A stretch of 64,000 bases of DNA from Clostridium sp. (GCF_016650035.1 NZ_JAENWM010000010.1:1-64000); one strand, 5' to 3'; shown: positions 14,731-24,054, counted from the stretch's first letter. Numbers and translations are program-made. Notes: generated from the letters alone by a model not told the origin.

Positions 14731-16848
14731 ACGGGAACGCAATATGATAAATTCATTTCAAAAGAAAATTTTATACTTGCTTATAAAAGATTGAAGACAG
14801 TTAAAAGAGACGAGTACAAAGAATTTTTTTACAAAGATTTTGAATGCTTCGAACTATTTTTTGAAAAAAATATCGATCAGCTTATTATTAATATTCGTGA
14901 GTATATATATATACCTCAAAATTGTGAAAAGTATTATATGCCAAAGAAGAAAAACTTGGCTCGTCCAATAAGTTTGCTGTGCCTAATTGATCAAATTGTA
15001 TATCAAGCGTTAGCCAATATTATAGCCGATATATTTTATCCGATAATGTTAAAATATTTTAATGCTAACACATTTGGAAATGTTTTTAAAGCTACAACCA
15101 ATAAAAACTCCATTTTTTTCTACGAGAGGTGGAAAACTCAATGGAAAAAATTTAACGATATAAAAAGAGCTTCTTACTATGTCGGTTACCATTATACAGC
15201 TGAATTTGACATTGCTTCTTTTTACGATACAATAGATCACAATATATTGTGCGAAATATTAAAAGAATATGGAATTCAGGATGATTTAATTGAAATGTTG
15301 AGATGGTGTCTTTCTCAGTGGACAGTGTCTCCAACTGCCAATTTTAAATTTAAAAAAAGCAATGGTATACCTCAAGGGCCTATAAGTTCCTCATTTATTT
15401 CGGAAATTTATTTGTTTAAAATTGATGAAGAACTTAGAAAACATAAAAACATAAAATATTTTAGATATGCAGATGATATTAATATAATGGCCAAATCGCA
15501 GATTGAGTGTCAAAAAATAGTTGTCTATTTAGATTTATTGGGTCGCGATTTATCTTTGATACCACAATCTGAAAAAATTGGTATTGTTTATATTGAAAAT
15601 ATAGACAAGCACATAAATACTGTATCTGCGAAATTTTCAAATATTGCTAAAGAATATCAAAAGAACAATAATAAATTAAAAACTAAAACTCATACAAAAC
15701 TAAAAAAACAACTTATAGATTGCATTAAAAATACCGATTTAAACAAAACCATTATCAGCTTTGCACTTTTTAAACTCGATAAAGATGATGATATAAAAAA
15801 TATTTTGTTGCAAAATCTTAATAAATTAGAATTATTTTATAAGGGTATTATTTATTATTTTGATAAGAATTACCCTTCGGATGATACCTTTATTAAATAT
15901 ATATCATCATACTTATTAGGGGATACGGTACTATATCAATACAATAAGTCATTGTTATTTAAAAGTTATAGAAGCTTAAAATTTGATGAAAAGGTATTTC
16001 ACTCTAACTATAAAAATGAGAAGAGATTTTGGATAGTAAAATATCAACTAATTAATTGGTTAAAAAATAATGAACAATTTGATTTAATAATGCAATTTGA
16101 TGAAAAAAACAATTACTACATACAGAGAGAAGTTAATTTTATAAAATATGAATCTTATAAAACTGACTATTCTAAACAAGTATTTTTAAAAAGCCTAATC
16201 TGCAGTAATGATGTTATGACTTCTTTACATGGTCTTAATATGTGGTATAAAGAATTTTCTCATAAACCAATAATTGATAATTGCAATGACTATATAAAAA
16301 AAATAATTAATGATGAAGAATATGATTATTTACAGTACATAATGGTTACTGAGTTTAATGTAGAAGTACCAGATAATTTTTTAGTTCTATGCAAAGAAAC
16401 ACAAATAGTATACAAAGAAATAAAAGATGATTTGAGAATTTACATAAATAAAAAGAATATTAATCCTAATGAGTCTTTAATGGCATTAGATTTATTTCAT
16501 AATATTTTATTTGATATAATTTCAAAGGATAAAGAGTATACAACAGGCGATTTTGGATCTGTATTAGATCAAATGGCAAGTGAATTTCCTATTGCTTATC
16601 ATTCATTTAAAGCTGTTCATGAAATTAGAAACCAAAAGACATTAGCACATTATAAAGATAAAAATGGTAAGCCAAGACTTAAAATATGTCAATCTGAGTT
16701 TGATAATTTCATACAAAGCATAAAATTACATGAGGCTTATGATGAAATTTTTATACACTATGGAGAAATATTAGCAGAGGCAGTCAAAGATAGTGGTGGT
16801 TTAATAGCAGCGCAACAAGTTGCAATAAGTCAAGATAAAGAGGAGTAA
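14731..16848 (+). CDS. AbiA-like antiphage reverse transcriptase with HEPN-type C-terminus
   Basis: A reverse transcriptase of the abortive-infection type. The frame is coding well before the track's TTG (14791): TQYDKFISKENFILAYKRLK reads in phase. An ideal AGGTGG lies nine bases before ACG 14731, where an ATG would be expected. From there it is 705 residues. RT motifs: FDIASFYDTID (about 159-169), GIPQGPISS (about 212-220), YADD (246-249). The long C-terminal half is helical and ends with RNQKTLAH (about 633-640), the R-x6-H spacing of HEPN RNases. AbiA of Lactococcus has the same RT plus HEPN plan and blocks phage replication. The ACG start means expression is doubtful or weak. The subgroup assignment is by architecture only. 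Confidence 0.8.
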   Translation, partial: TGTQYDKFISKENFILAYKRLKTVKRDEYKEFFYKDFECFELFFEKNIDQLIINIREYIYIPQNCEKYYMPKKKNLARPISLLCLIDQIVYQALANIIADIFYPIMLKYFNANTFGNVFKATTNKNSIFFYERWKTQWKKFNDIKRASYYVGYHYTAEFDIASFYDTIDHNILCEILKEYGIQDDLIEMLRWCLSQWTVSPTANFKFKKSNGIPQGPISSSFISEIYLFKIDEELRKHKNIKYFRYADDINIMAKSQIECQKIVVYLDLLGRDLSLIPQSEKIGIVYIENIDKHINTVSAKFSNIAKEYQKNNNKLKTKTHTKLKKQLIDCIKNTDLNKTIISFALFKLDKDDDIKNILLQNLNKLELFYKGIIYYFDKNYPSDDTFIKYISSYLLGDTVLYQYNKSLLFKSYRSLKFDEKVFHSNYKNEKRFWIVKYQLINWLKNNEQFDLIMQFDEKNNYYIQREVNFIKYESYKTDYSKQVFLKSLICSNDVMTSLHGLNMWYKEFSHKPIIDNCNDYIKKIINDEEYDYLQYIMVTEFNVEVPDNFLVLCKETQIVYKEIKDDLRIYINKKNINPNESLMALDLFHNILFDIISKDKEYTTGDFGSVLDQMASEFPIAYHSFKAVHEIRNQKTLAHYKDKNGKPRLKICQSEFDNFIQSIKLHEAYDEIFIHYGEILAEAVKDSGGLIAAQQVAISQDKEE

Positions 16849-16896
16849 TATAATAATTAATATTGTAATATAAGGATGAGATAAGAATAATAATTA

Positions 16897-16950
16897 TCGA
16901 GATTTACATCTGTGGTAATAAGTAAAAAGGAAATTATCCTTAAATCTCGA
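16897..16950. repeat. inverted repeat downstream of the reverse transcriptase
   Basis: TCGAGATTTA and TAAATCTCGA, perfect 10-base arms with a 34-base loop. The right arm lies within the element shared with 24.02 kb. No T-run, so it is more likely a structured leader or operator than a terminator. Confidence 0.5.
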
Positions 16951-16969
16951 ATACTTCATATAATAACAA
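16938..16969 (+). repeat. shared leader element, copy 1
   Basis: CCTTAAATCTCGAATACTTC, then ATATAATAACAA. A close copy lies at 24022-24054, just before the second SauUSI-like gene. Here it precedes the DUF5655 gene and the first SauUSI-like gene. TATAATA inside it could serve as a -10 box. Confidence 0.6.
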
Positions 16970-16996
16970 GTATACATGGGCGTATAAGCCACCATG

Positions 16997-17033
16997 TTAA
17001 AATACTCGGATGGACTATACCCGAGTATTTTAA
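16997..17033 (+). terminator. inverted repeat, possible terminator or operator
   Basis: TTAAAATACTCGG pairs perfectly with CCGAGTATTTTAA over an 11-base loop. It ends 75 bases before the DUF5655 gene. Only TTTT occurs inside the right arm, so termination of the upstream transcript is plausible but not certain. Confidence 0.5.
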
Positions 17034-17108
17034 AGAGGTTTGAAAAAGGTTAATACAGTAACTTTTAATTGTAAAGTGAAAAGTTTTATAAGTAAAGGGG
17101 TAGTGGTT

Positions 17109-18026
17109 ATGTTTTTATATAAAATAGATGGTAATAACTTAGAAGAAATAAAGGAAAAGACTTTTTCAAAAGAGGTGGAGCTTCATAAGTTATGTGAAAA
17201 TAATTTAGAGGATATATTTGGGTTAAAGTTTGTTAGGAGAGAGTTCACTTTTAACAATTTTAGGCTTGATACTTTAGCATTCAATGAGAACAGTAAATCA
17301 TTTGTTATCATTGAATATAAAAATACTAGTAACTTTAGTGTTATAGATCAAGGCTATTCTTATCTTTCTTTAATGCTTAATAATAAGGCTGATTTTATAC
17401 TTGAGTATAATGAAAATTGTAATAGTACATTAAAGAGAGATGATGTGGATTGGTCACAATCAAGGGTTATATTTGTATCACCAGCCTTTAATAATTATCA
17501 AAAGGAAGCTATTAATTTTAAAGATTTACCTTTTGAGTTATGGGAAGTAAAGAGATTTACTAATGATACAATGTATTTTAATCTAATTAAATCATCCAAA
17601 AGTAGTGAGTCTATAAAGACCATAGCTACAAGTGGTAGTGAAGCTGATATTGTAAATACAGAAGTTAAAGTATATACAGAAGAACAGCACTTAAATAACT
17701 CTAGTGAGGAAATTGTTGAATTATATGATAAATTAAAAGATTTTATACTAACATTAGATGACACTATTGATATAAAAGCTAAAAAATTAGAAGTAGGTTT
17801 TATGTATAACAAGAAAGTCATGTTAGATATACATTTGCAAAAGAAAGCCTTGAAAATCTGGTTAAATACAAAGGTAGGAACGTTAGATGATCCTAGAAAT
17901 ATCGCAAGAGATGTTTCGAATACAGGACACTGGGGAAATGGTGATTATCAGATACAAATAAGTAATGACGAAGATATTGAGTATATATTTAGTTTGATTA
18001 AGCAGTTATATAAATCGAAGAAGTGA
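17109..18026 (+). CDS. DUF5655 domain protein with PD-(D/E)XK-like N-terminal region
   Basis: A 305-residue protein. Residues about 20-160 look like a PD-(D/E)XK-type nuclease or DNA-binding fold: VELHKLCENNLEDIFGLKFV, then RLDTLAFNE and FVIIEYKN (D...E-x-K) plus a QGYSYLSLML helix. The C-terminal 100 residues are DUF5655 (KALKIWLNTKVGTLDDPRNIARDVS, GHWGNGDYQI). Such proteins are common in restriction and defence islands. ATG 17109 has AAAGGGG eight bases upstream; the track start is too early. It is followed after about 115 bases by the SauUSI-like helicase in the same orientation, so the two may form one unit. Confidence 0.85.
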   Translation: MFLYKIDGNNLEEIKEKTFSKEVELHKLCENNLEDIFGLKFVRREFTFNNFRLDTLAFNENSKSFVIIEYKNTSNFSVIDQGYSYLSLMLNNKADFILEYNENCNSTLKRDDVDWSQSRVIFVSPAFNNYQKEAINFKDLPFELWEVKRFTNDTMYFNLIKSSKSSESIKTIATSGSEADIVNTEVKVYTEEQHLNNSSEEIVELYDKLKDFILTLDDTIDIKAKKLEVGFMYNKKVMLDIHLQKKALKIWLNTKVGTLDDPRNIARDVSNTGHWGNGDYQIQISNDEDIEYIFSLIKQLYKSKK

Positions 18027-18142
18027 TAAGATCAGACTTAGGGGTTAGAGTATGTGTATAAGTGATGAAAATTTATAGTTTAGAGATATAAATTAAACTT
18101 TACTAAATAAAATTAGGTGCATATTAAATTATGGGGGATATT

Positions 18143-21043
18143 ATGAATTCAATACTAGATAAAATAAATATTAAAGAAGATCATCAACTTAGTATTGATG
18201 ATGTTAAACATAAAGAAATAGAAAACACTGAATTCCTAGTCAATAACAAGCTAATAGTGAATTCAGAAAAAGGTAATCTATTAGATGAGCTTAAGAGATG
18301 CTTAAGTGACTGTGAGAAGTTTTATTTTAGTGTGGCATTTATTAATTTTAGCGGACTTCAGCTTTTATTGGATAGCTTTAAAGAACTTGAAGAAAAAGGT
18401 GTGAAAGGCAAGATACTAACATCCACATACCTTAATTTTACTGAACCAAAGGCTCTTGAAAGAATAAATAAGTTTAATAATATTGATTTAAAGATTTTTG
18501 TGGCTACTAATGAGAAAGGCTTTCATACTAAAGCATACATTTTTGAATATAAAGATGAATACAAAATAATTATAGGATCATCTAATATAACTCAAAGAGC
18601 TTTAAAGAGTAATGTAGAGTGGAATGTTAAAGTTATTTCTAAGAAAAACGATAGTTTTACCCGTGAGGTTTTGGAAGAGTATTTAAGTTTATGGGAAGTA
18701 ACTTCTATTGTAGATGATGACTTTATTAATAGTTATAGTAATTTTCTAAAGGAGATTAAAAAAACTGGGGAAAGCAAAAACTTAGACTTTAGTAATTATC
18801 AATTAATTAAGCCTAACCATATGCAAAAGAAAGCTATGGATAATTTGAGTAGATTAAGAGCTTCTGGTGAGATTAAAGCCTTGGTTATTGCTGCTACAGG
18901 TACAGGCAAAACATATATGTCAGCCTTTGATGCTGTGAGCTATAAACCTGAGAAGCTGCTTTTCTTGGTTCATAGGGAAGAAATATTAAGGAGTGCAGAG
19001 GAAACCTTTAAGAAATTAGTGAAGAATAAAAATAAAACTACAGGACTTTTAACTGGCACAAGTAAAGATTTGAACGCGGATTATCTGTTTTCAACTATAC
19101 AATCAATGAATAATAATCTTGAAAATTTCAAGCCAGATGAGTTTGAATATATAATCGTAGATGAGGCTCATCATGCTTCTAGCCCTTCTTATGCAAAAGT
19201 TATGGAGTATTTTAAACCAAGATTTTTACTTGGTATGACAGCAACACCAGAAAGATGTGATGGAGGTAATATATTCGATATATTTGATAATAATGTGGCT
19301 TTAGAATTAAGACTTAGGGAAGCCTTAGAGCTAGGACTAGTTATTCCATTCCACTATTTTGGTATATCTGATATTGAGGGTATTGACTTAAGTGATGTGA
19401 ATGTTCAGGATACAAATGAAATAGCTAAAAGATTAAAGGTTAATGAGAGAGTTGACTTTATTGTGGATAAGATGGAGTTTTACGGCTACGATGGAGAGAA
19501 ACGTAAAGGGGTAGGCTTCTGTGCAAGTATTGATCATGCTGAGTATATGGCAGCTGAATTTAATAAAAGAGGGATAAAAAGTATATGCTTAACAGGAGTA
19601 AATTCAGCAGATGAAAGAATATATTATATAAAGAAACTAGAATCAGATGAGGATGAATTAGAAGTTATATTTACTGTGGATATTTTTAATGAAGGTGTGG
19701 ATATACCAGCTATTAACTTAGTTTTAATGCTTAGACCAACTAATTCACCTATAATATTCATACAACAACTGGGTAGAGGACTTAGAAATCATAAAGAAAA
19801 ATCTTTTTTAACTGTATTAGATTTTATAGGAAATCATAAAAAAGTGTTTTTGATAGCAATAGCATTAAATGGTTCAAGATATTATGATAAAGATAGTTTG
19901 AAAGTAGCTGTGGCCACTCAGTTTGGGAATATACCTGGATGTACTAATATTCAAATGGATAGAATTGCTCAGGAAAGAATATTAGAGCAGTTAACTGACG
20001 AAAATTTTAATTCTATGAAATATTTAAAGGAAGAATATTTAGAATTTAAGATGATGAATAGTGGAAAAACTCCATATTTTCTTATGGATTATATAAAGTA
20101 TGAGGGAGCTCCAAATCCTTTGAAATTTTTAAATAAGGAAAAAACTTATATTGGGTTTGTGGCTAAAATGGAGAATGATGAAGCTTTAAAAAAATTATTA
20201 GAAGATGAAGCTTTTCTTAAAATCCTTAAAGAACTTTCAGCTAAGTTACCTATAAAAAGAGTATATGAATTTAGTGTAATTAAATATTTACTAATCCATG
20301 AAGATATAAGCTTTAAGCAAGCTAAAAATGAAATATTAAAGTATATTGAGGATGTAGATGATAATAGTATTATTCATGCTTTTCAGTGTTTGAATCAAAA
20401 CTACTATGATTCAGCTCAAGTTAAAAATAATATTAAATGCTTTGAACTTAATGAGGAAGTCTTAAGCCGTACATGGGCTTTTAAAACGGTAATATATAAT
20501 GAGAAATATAGAATGTACATTGAAGATGTTATAAATTATGCGCTTATAAGATATGAGAAAGAATTTGAAAGTAAGTATTATGGAGTGCCATTTTTTAAGT
20601 TATATGAACAATACCAAATGGTAGATGCAGCACTACTTTCAAATTATACTAAAATTCATAGCTCCTTCAGGGGGATCGGACTTATAGCAAATGGAAAAGA
20701 ATATTTTCTTTTTGTAGATTTACATAAAGAAGAAGATATTAAGGAAAGTATAAATTATAAAGATAAATTTAAAGATAGTAAATATTTTCAATGGCAAAGT
20801 CCCAATAGTACATCTCAAAGTTCAGAAAGAGGTAAAAACATTATTTTCAATAAACAAAGAGGGATTAACCTACATGTTTTTGTAAGGAAGTATAAGCAAA
20901 TTGATGGAGCTTCCGAGCCTTATATTTACATAGGTAAAGGTGATGTAACAGAATATGAAGGTGAAAAGCCGATAACTGTTCTAATGGAATTAGAACATGA
21001 AATGCCAGCGAATCTATATACAGAATTCACAAAAAAGGTATAG
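18143..21043 (+). CDS. SauUSI-like type IV restriction enzyme (PLD nuclease, SF2 helicase, DUF3427)
   Basis: A 966-residue protein with three parts in the order of SauUSI, the ATP-dependent type IV enzyme that cleaves 5-methylcytosine DNA. A phospholipase-D nuclease domain at about 25-190 has HTKAYIF and GSSNIT (HxK...GSSN). An SF2 helicase has AATGTGKT, DEAHH, MTATPERC and QQLGRGLR. A C-terminal DUF3427 domain (SSFRGIGLIANG; FQWQSPNSTS) is thought to read the modified DNA. Length matches SauUSI (about 950). The start at ATG 18143 is set by GGGGGA; the track's earlier ATG overlaps that site. It appears intact. Its stop lies in a terminator shared with the convergent Nudix gene. Confidence 0.9.
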   Translation: MNSILDKINIKEDHQLSIDDVKHKEIENTEFLVNNKLIVNSEKGNLLDELKRCLSDCEKFYFSVAFINFSGLQLLLDSFKELEEKGVKGKILTSTYLNFTEPKALERINKFNNIDLKIFVATNEKGFHTKAYIFEYKDEYKIIIGSSNITQRALKSNVEWNVKVISKKNDSFTREVLEEYLSLWEVTSIVDDDFINSYSNFLKEIKKTGESKNLDFSNYQLIKPNHMQKKAMDNLSRLRASGEIKALVIAATGTGKTYMSAFDAVSYKPEKLLFLVHREEILRSAEETFKKLVKNKNKTTGLLTGTSKDLNADYLFSTIQSMNNNLENFKPDEFEYIIVDEAHHASSPSYAKVMEYFKPRFLLGMTATPERCDGGNIFDIFDNNVALELRLREALELGLVIPFHYFGISDIEGIDLSDVNVQDTNEIAKRLKVNERVDFIVDKMEFYGYDGEKRKGVGFCASIDHAEYMAAEFNKRGIKSICLTGVNSADERIYYIKKLESDEDELEVIFTVDIFNEGVDIPAINLVLMLRPTNSPIIFIQQLGRGLRNHKEKSFLTVLDFIGNHKKVFLIAIALNGSRYYDKDSLKVAVATQFGNIPGCTNIQMDRIAQERILEQLTDENFNSMKYLKEEYLEFKMMNSGKTPYFLMDYIKYEGAPNPLKFLNKEKTYIGFVAKMENDEALKKLLEDEAFLKILKELSAKLPIKRVYEFSVIKYLLIHEDISFKQAKNEILKYIEDVDDNSIIHAFQCLNQNYYDSAQVKNNIKCFELNEEVLSRTWAFKTVIYNEKYRMYIEDVINYALIRYEKEFESKYYGVPFFKLYEQYQMVDAALLSNYTKIHSSFRGIGLIANGKEYFLFVDLHKEEDIKESINYKDKFKDSKYFQWQSPNSTSQSSERGKNIIFNKQRGINLHVFVRKYKQIDGASEPYIYIGKGDVTEYEGEKPITVLMELEHEMPANLYTEFTKKV

Positions 21044-21063
21044 CAATTTTGCTATACCTTTTC
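21031..21063. terminator. bidirectional terminator
   Basis: AAAAAAGGTATAGCAA, a TT loop, then TTGCTATACCTTTT. A perfect stem with A- and T-runs on both sides serves the helicase gene and the convergent Nudix gene. The same stem sequence appears again at 55.5 kb. Confidence 0.9.
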
Positions 21064-21077
21064 TGATAAAAGCTGGT

Positions 21078-21449
21078 TTACAGCTTGAATATCTGCGGAG
21101 CCCATTTTAGGGAAAGTAAATTCTCTCTATGTAACCATATTAATTTTGAATGCTCGCTTATGGTAGGAGTACCAGCAACTAAGCGGCACTTAACAGTAAA
21201 TAAATTCACTATAAACTTATCATATTCGTAAGTATTATCATTAAAGCGATCAATAAATTCAACTTCGCAAGCTAGTTCTTCTTTTATTTCTCTTTCAATA
21301 GCTTCTTTTAAAGTTTCACTACTTTCTATTTTACCACCAGGGAATTCCCACATATTTGGAATGGACATTGTTGGAGCGCGAAGAGCACATAAGATTTCAT
21401 TATTTTCATTTTCGATAATGGCTCCTACAACTTTTATTAATTTCTTCAT
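21078..21449 (-). CDS. MutT/Nudix family hydrolase (8-oxo-dGTP diphosphatase-like)
   Basis: A 123-residue Nudix enzyme. The Nudix box is complete: GGKIESSETLKEAIEREIKEEL (G-x5-E-x7-REUxEE). VGAIIENENNEILCALRAP precedes it, and the short C-terminus (WAPQIFKL) resembles MutT-type 8-oxo-dGTP/CTP pyrophosphohydrolases. It would hydrolyse oxidised or modified nucleotides, in the cytosol. ATG 21449 is preferred (AGAGGTG upstream) over the GTG in the track. It faces the SauUSI-like gene. Whether it serves general nucleotide sanitation or the defence locus is unknown. Confidence 0.92.
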   Translation of the reverse strand: MKKLIKVVGAIIENENNEILCALRAPTMSIPNMWEFPGGKIESSETLKEAIEREIKEELACEVEFIDRFNDNTYEYDKFIVNLFTVKCRLVAGTPTISEHSKLIWLHRENLLSLKWAPQIFKL

Positions 21450-21661
21450 ATAAAACACCTCTAGGTAATTTTAGCATAAAAGGTGTGAATGCAAAAGTGA
21501 TGGGTTATTAAGTACGTTAGGTTTTGAGAGAGGTTAAGGGGAAATATAGAGGGATCAACATAAATCATATATACTAATTTAAAAAACATTTCATAAAAAA
21601 AGACTAAGAGCAAATATACATTATGGTGACTATGGCTTGGGGAACATTGTAAAAGTCACTA

Positions 21662-21843
21662 ACTTGGTTCAAAAGATATAATGCGAAGCAGTTTATAAAA
21701 ATTATGGAAATAGCACCGATAAAAGAATTTGATATGAAGTTGTTTTTTAGGCTTATTGAAAAAGTGGCTGTGTTTGAGCGCAGAAGATTATAGTAACTTT
21801 GATTGTAGAGAGTGAGGTTGAAGTTATAATCGAATGGTATAAA
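21662..21843 (+). pseudogene. serine recombinase C-terminal relic
   Basis: One frame reads IMEIAPIKEFDMKLFFRLIE, then KVAVFERRRL and a stop at 21791. The sense continues in the next frame as IVTLIVESEVEVIIEW. This is the C-terminal tail typical of large serine recombinases from mobile elements, broken by a one-base frameshift. The catalytic part is absent. It marks a former element boundary between the helicase and R-M genes. Confidence 0.55.
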
Positions 21844-21916
21844 GTGAGCCGGACGGTTTGGATTTTCACTTGGCTACCTTTTTCAATTACTTACAAACAC
21901 CTTCTATCAAATGAAA

Positions 21917-22891
21917 TCAATGTAAGCTTAGTGTTAATGGAGTGAGCGATTTAGGGCTGAAAAAGTGATTTCTACATACTTCTTTTTCTTTTCCAAAGCC
22001 TAGAGTATCCTTTAATTTAAGGGAATCATCTAACTTAGACAGTGGTAAAAAATATAAATTTAATTTTGGGAAAAGAGATTGAATAAATGTATAGTTATTT
22101 TTACAATACTGAGAAATAGCATAATATTTTTGGTCATCACTACAAATTATATTGTATAAATTTTGATTAATGGTGTTCCCACATACGTTTAATGCATGTA
22201 ATCTTCTAAAGGCATCTGCATAATTGTTAGAGAATTCAATTTCAAATGCAGCAATTGGACTTATAGCTACATACCAAATCACATCAATTCTATCTATGAC
22301 TTTACTTGATGCAATAGTCACTAAATCAGCAGGTTGACGATTTTTAGCAATGAGTAAATTAGTATTAAGTTTTTTCAATTTCTTTTTGTCATTTATAGCT
22401 ATGGTTACTTCGTATCCAAGACTTTCTCCTAAATTTAGTATATAGCTTTGAATTATTTCGTGACGAGTCTTACTAGGCAAATTGCTGATATAATATTTTT
22501 TTCTTATAATTTCGTCTACTGTAGCAAGTTCAAATTGTATTTTAATTGTTTCAGGATATTTATTACCAAATCTAACAATCCCATCTCCTTCATAATAGCC
22601 TAGAACTCTATTTCTATCCTTGTTATAACCTTTAACTTTATTGGTATATACCATGCTTTGATAAAGCTCATCATGTATGCAATCTAGTTGGGGGTTGTAA
22701 AGAACAAAGGGTTTACCGGCTGCTTCAGATAATCCAACTAAAATATATTTACTCTCAGAATTACTAATGTTTGATACTTTACTAAATGAGAAATCAGTAA
22801 AATTATTTTCGTCAAAAGTCCTTATATAGTCAAAGCTTGTAACAATAGTATAATCTATTAAAGTCTTTTTTAGTTCTTTATGGTTTTCCAT
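21917..22891 (-). CDS. probable type II restriction endonuclease (partner of the adjacent methyltransferase)
   Basis: A 324-residue protein I do not recognise by sequence. It is divergent from a DNA methyltransferase with about 110 bases between starts, the usual layout of a type II R-M pair. Candidate nuclease residues: DRIDVIWYV, then AAFEIEFSNN, a D...E-x-E/D spacing resembling a PD-(D/E)XK variant. No membrane segments. ATG 22891 has GAGGTG upstream; the track start includes 15 spurious codons. The restriction role is inferred from context; specificity cannot be read. Confidence 0.6.
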   Translation of the reverse strand: MENHKELKKTLIDYTIVTSFDYIRTFDENNFTDFSFSKVSNISNSESKYILVGLSEAAGKPFVLYNPQLDCIHDELYQSMVYTNKVKGYNKDRNRVLGYYEGDGIVRFGNKYPETIKIQFELATVDEIIRKKYYISNLPSKTRHEIIQSYILNLGESLGYEVTIAINDKKKLKKLNTNLLIAKNRQPADLVTIASSKVIDRIDVIWYVAISPIAAFEIEFSNNYADAFRRLHALNVCGNTINQNLYNIICSDDQKYYAISQYCKNNYTFIQSLFPKLNLYFLPLSKLDDSLKLKDTLGFGKEKEVCRNHFFSPKSLTPLTLSLH

Positions 22892-23002
22892 AGTTATTAG
22901 CACCTCGTTAATTAATATTTTAATTATTTTAACCAAAAAAGTATTTTTTATTATTCTTAATGAATATATATAGGATATAGCATTTTATATGGGTGATTAT
23001 CA

Positions 23003-23794
23003 ATGAATCAAATTAAAATTAACAATACAGACTGCTTAAGTGGATTGAAAAACGTTCAAGACATGTCAATAGACTTGGTTATTACTTCACCACCATATGA
23101 AAATTTGAGAGAATATAATGGATATATTTTTAACTATGATTATTTTAAAGAGGTTGCTAATGAACTACTTAGGTGTTTAAAAGTTGGTGCAGTAATAATA
23201 TGGGTTGTTGCAGATAAGACTTCTAATGGCTCAGAGTCTGGGGAATCATTTAGACAAGCTTTATATTTTAAAGAGATTGGATTTAAAATATGGGATACAA
23301 TGATTTTTGCAAAATATAATCCTGCTCCTAAAAATCACAGAAGATATGAACAAGAATTTGAGTACATGTTTGTTTTTGCAAAAGGAAAACCTAAGTGTTT
23401 TAATCCTATAATGATTCCATGTAAATTTAGTGGACAAAAAAGAACTGGAACTTATAGACAAGATAAAAAGGGACAACTTAAAAAACTTAATACTACGGGA
23501 AAGGTTAAGAGTATGAAAGTGAAAGGTAATATATGGTATTATGTCGTAGGTAAACATTGTACTGAAAATTTATTAGCACATAAACATCAAGCTATTTTTC
23601 CAGATAAGTTGGCAGAAGATCATATTATAACATGGTCAAATGAAGGGGATTTGGTTTTAGATCCTTTTATGGGAAGTGGAACCGTTGGTAGAGTATGTAA
23701 AAATATGAAGAGGCTATTTATTGGCTTTGAAATAAGTAAAGATTACTGTGAAAGTGCACAGCAAATGATTAGTGCCATTTCTCTTACAAACTAG
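23003..23794 (+). CDS. DNA methyltransferase, beta class (N6-adenine or N4-cytosine)
   Basis: A 263-residue amino-methyltransferase. Catalytic motif IV is TSPPYENLREY at about 29-39. The SAM-binding motif I, DPFMGSGTVGRVC, lies near the C-terminus at about 216. That order (IV before I) defines the beta class. SPPY occurs in both N4-cytosine and N6-adenine enzymes, so the product base is open. It is not a C5-cytosine enzyme. It would protect host DNA against the divergent restriction enzyme. Compatibility with SauUSI-type enzymes, which attack 5-methylcytosine, fits this. Confidence 0.92.
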   Translation: MNQIKINNTDCLSGLKNVQDMSIDLVITSPPYENLREYNGYIFNYDYFKEVANELLRCLKVGAVIIWVVADKTSNGSESGESFRQALYFKEIGFKIWDTMIFAKYNPAPKNHRRYEQEFEYMFVFAKGKPKCFNPIMIPCKFSGQKRTGTYRQDKKGQLKKLNTTGKVKSMKVKGNIWYYVVGKHCTENLLAHKHQAIFPDKLAEDHIITWSNEGDLVLDPFMGSGTVGRVCKNMKRLFIGFEISKDYCESAQQMISAISLTN

Positions 23795-23909
23795 ACACTT
23801 TAAAGTTGGTTGCAAAGAGAATGCTTCAAGTCAACTCTTATGATTTCTCAATAATTGGCAGTATAATTTGTGGTTTATATTATTACCTCGGAAGTCATAG
23901 CAATAGAAC

Positions 23910-23945
23910 GGCCATATACTTTATCACAGTATATGGCCTGTTTTA
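23910..23945 (+). terminator. intrinsic terminator downstream of the methyltransferase
   Basis: GGCCATATACT pairs with AGTATATGGCC over a seven-base loop, followed by TGTTTTATT. About 115 bases after the methyltransferase stop. Confidence 0.8.
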
Positions 23946-24021
23946 TTGCTAACTAAGCTTTTTAACGTGGGGGAACATTAATAATATTTACACTTGCGGT
24001 CACAGGTAAGGAGGGAATCCA

Positions 24022-24054
24022 CCCCTAAATCTAGAATACTCCATATAATAACAA
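24022..24054 (+). repeat. shared leader element, copy 2
   Basis: CCCCTAAATCTAGAATACTC, then CATATAATAACAA. Matches the element at 16.94 kb at about 28 of 32 positions. It sits directly upstream of the second SauUSI-like gene. Confidence 0.6.

Noticed and set aside
14731-16848. Diversity-generating retroelement or retron
   Set aside because: No template/variable repeat pair with adenine-specific changes was seen (the 12284 fragment differs by a deletion, not A changes). No msr/msd-like structure was recognised, and the RT has a long helical/HEPN tail unlike retron RTs.
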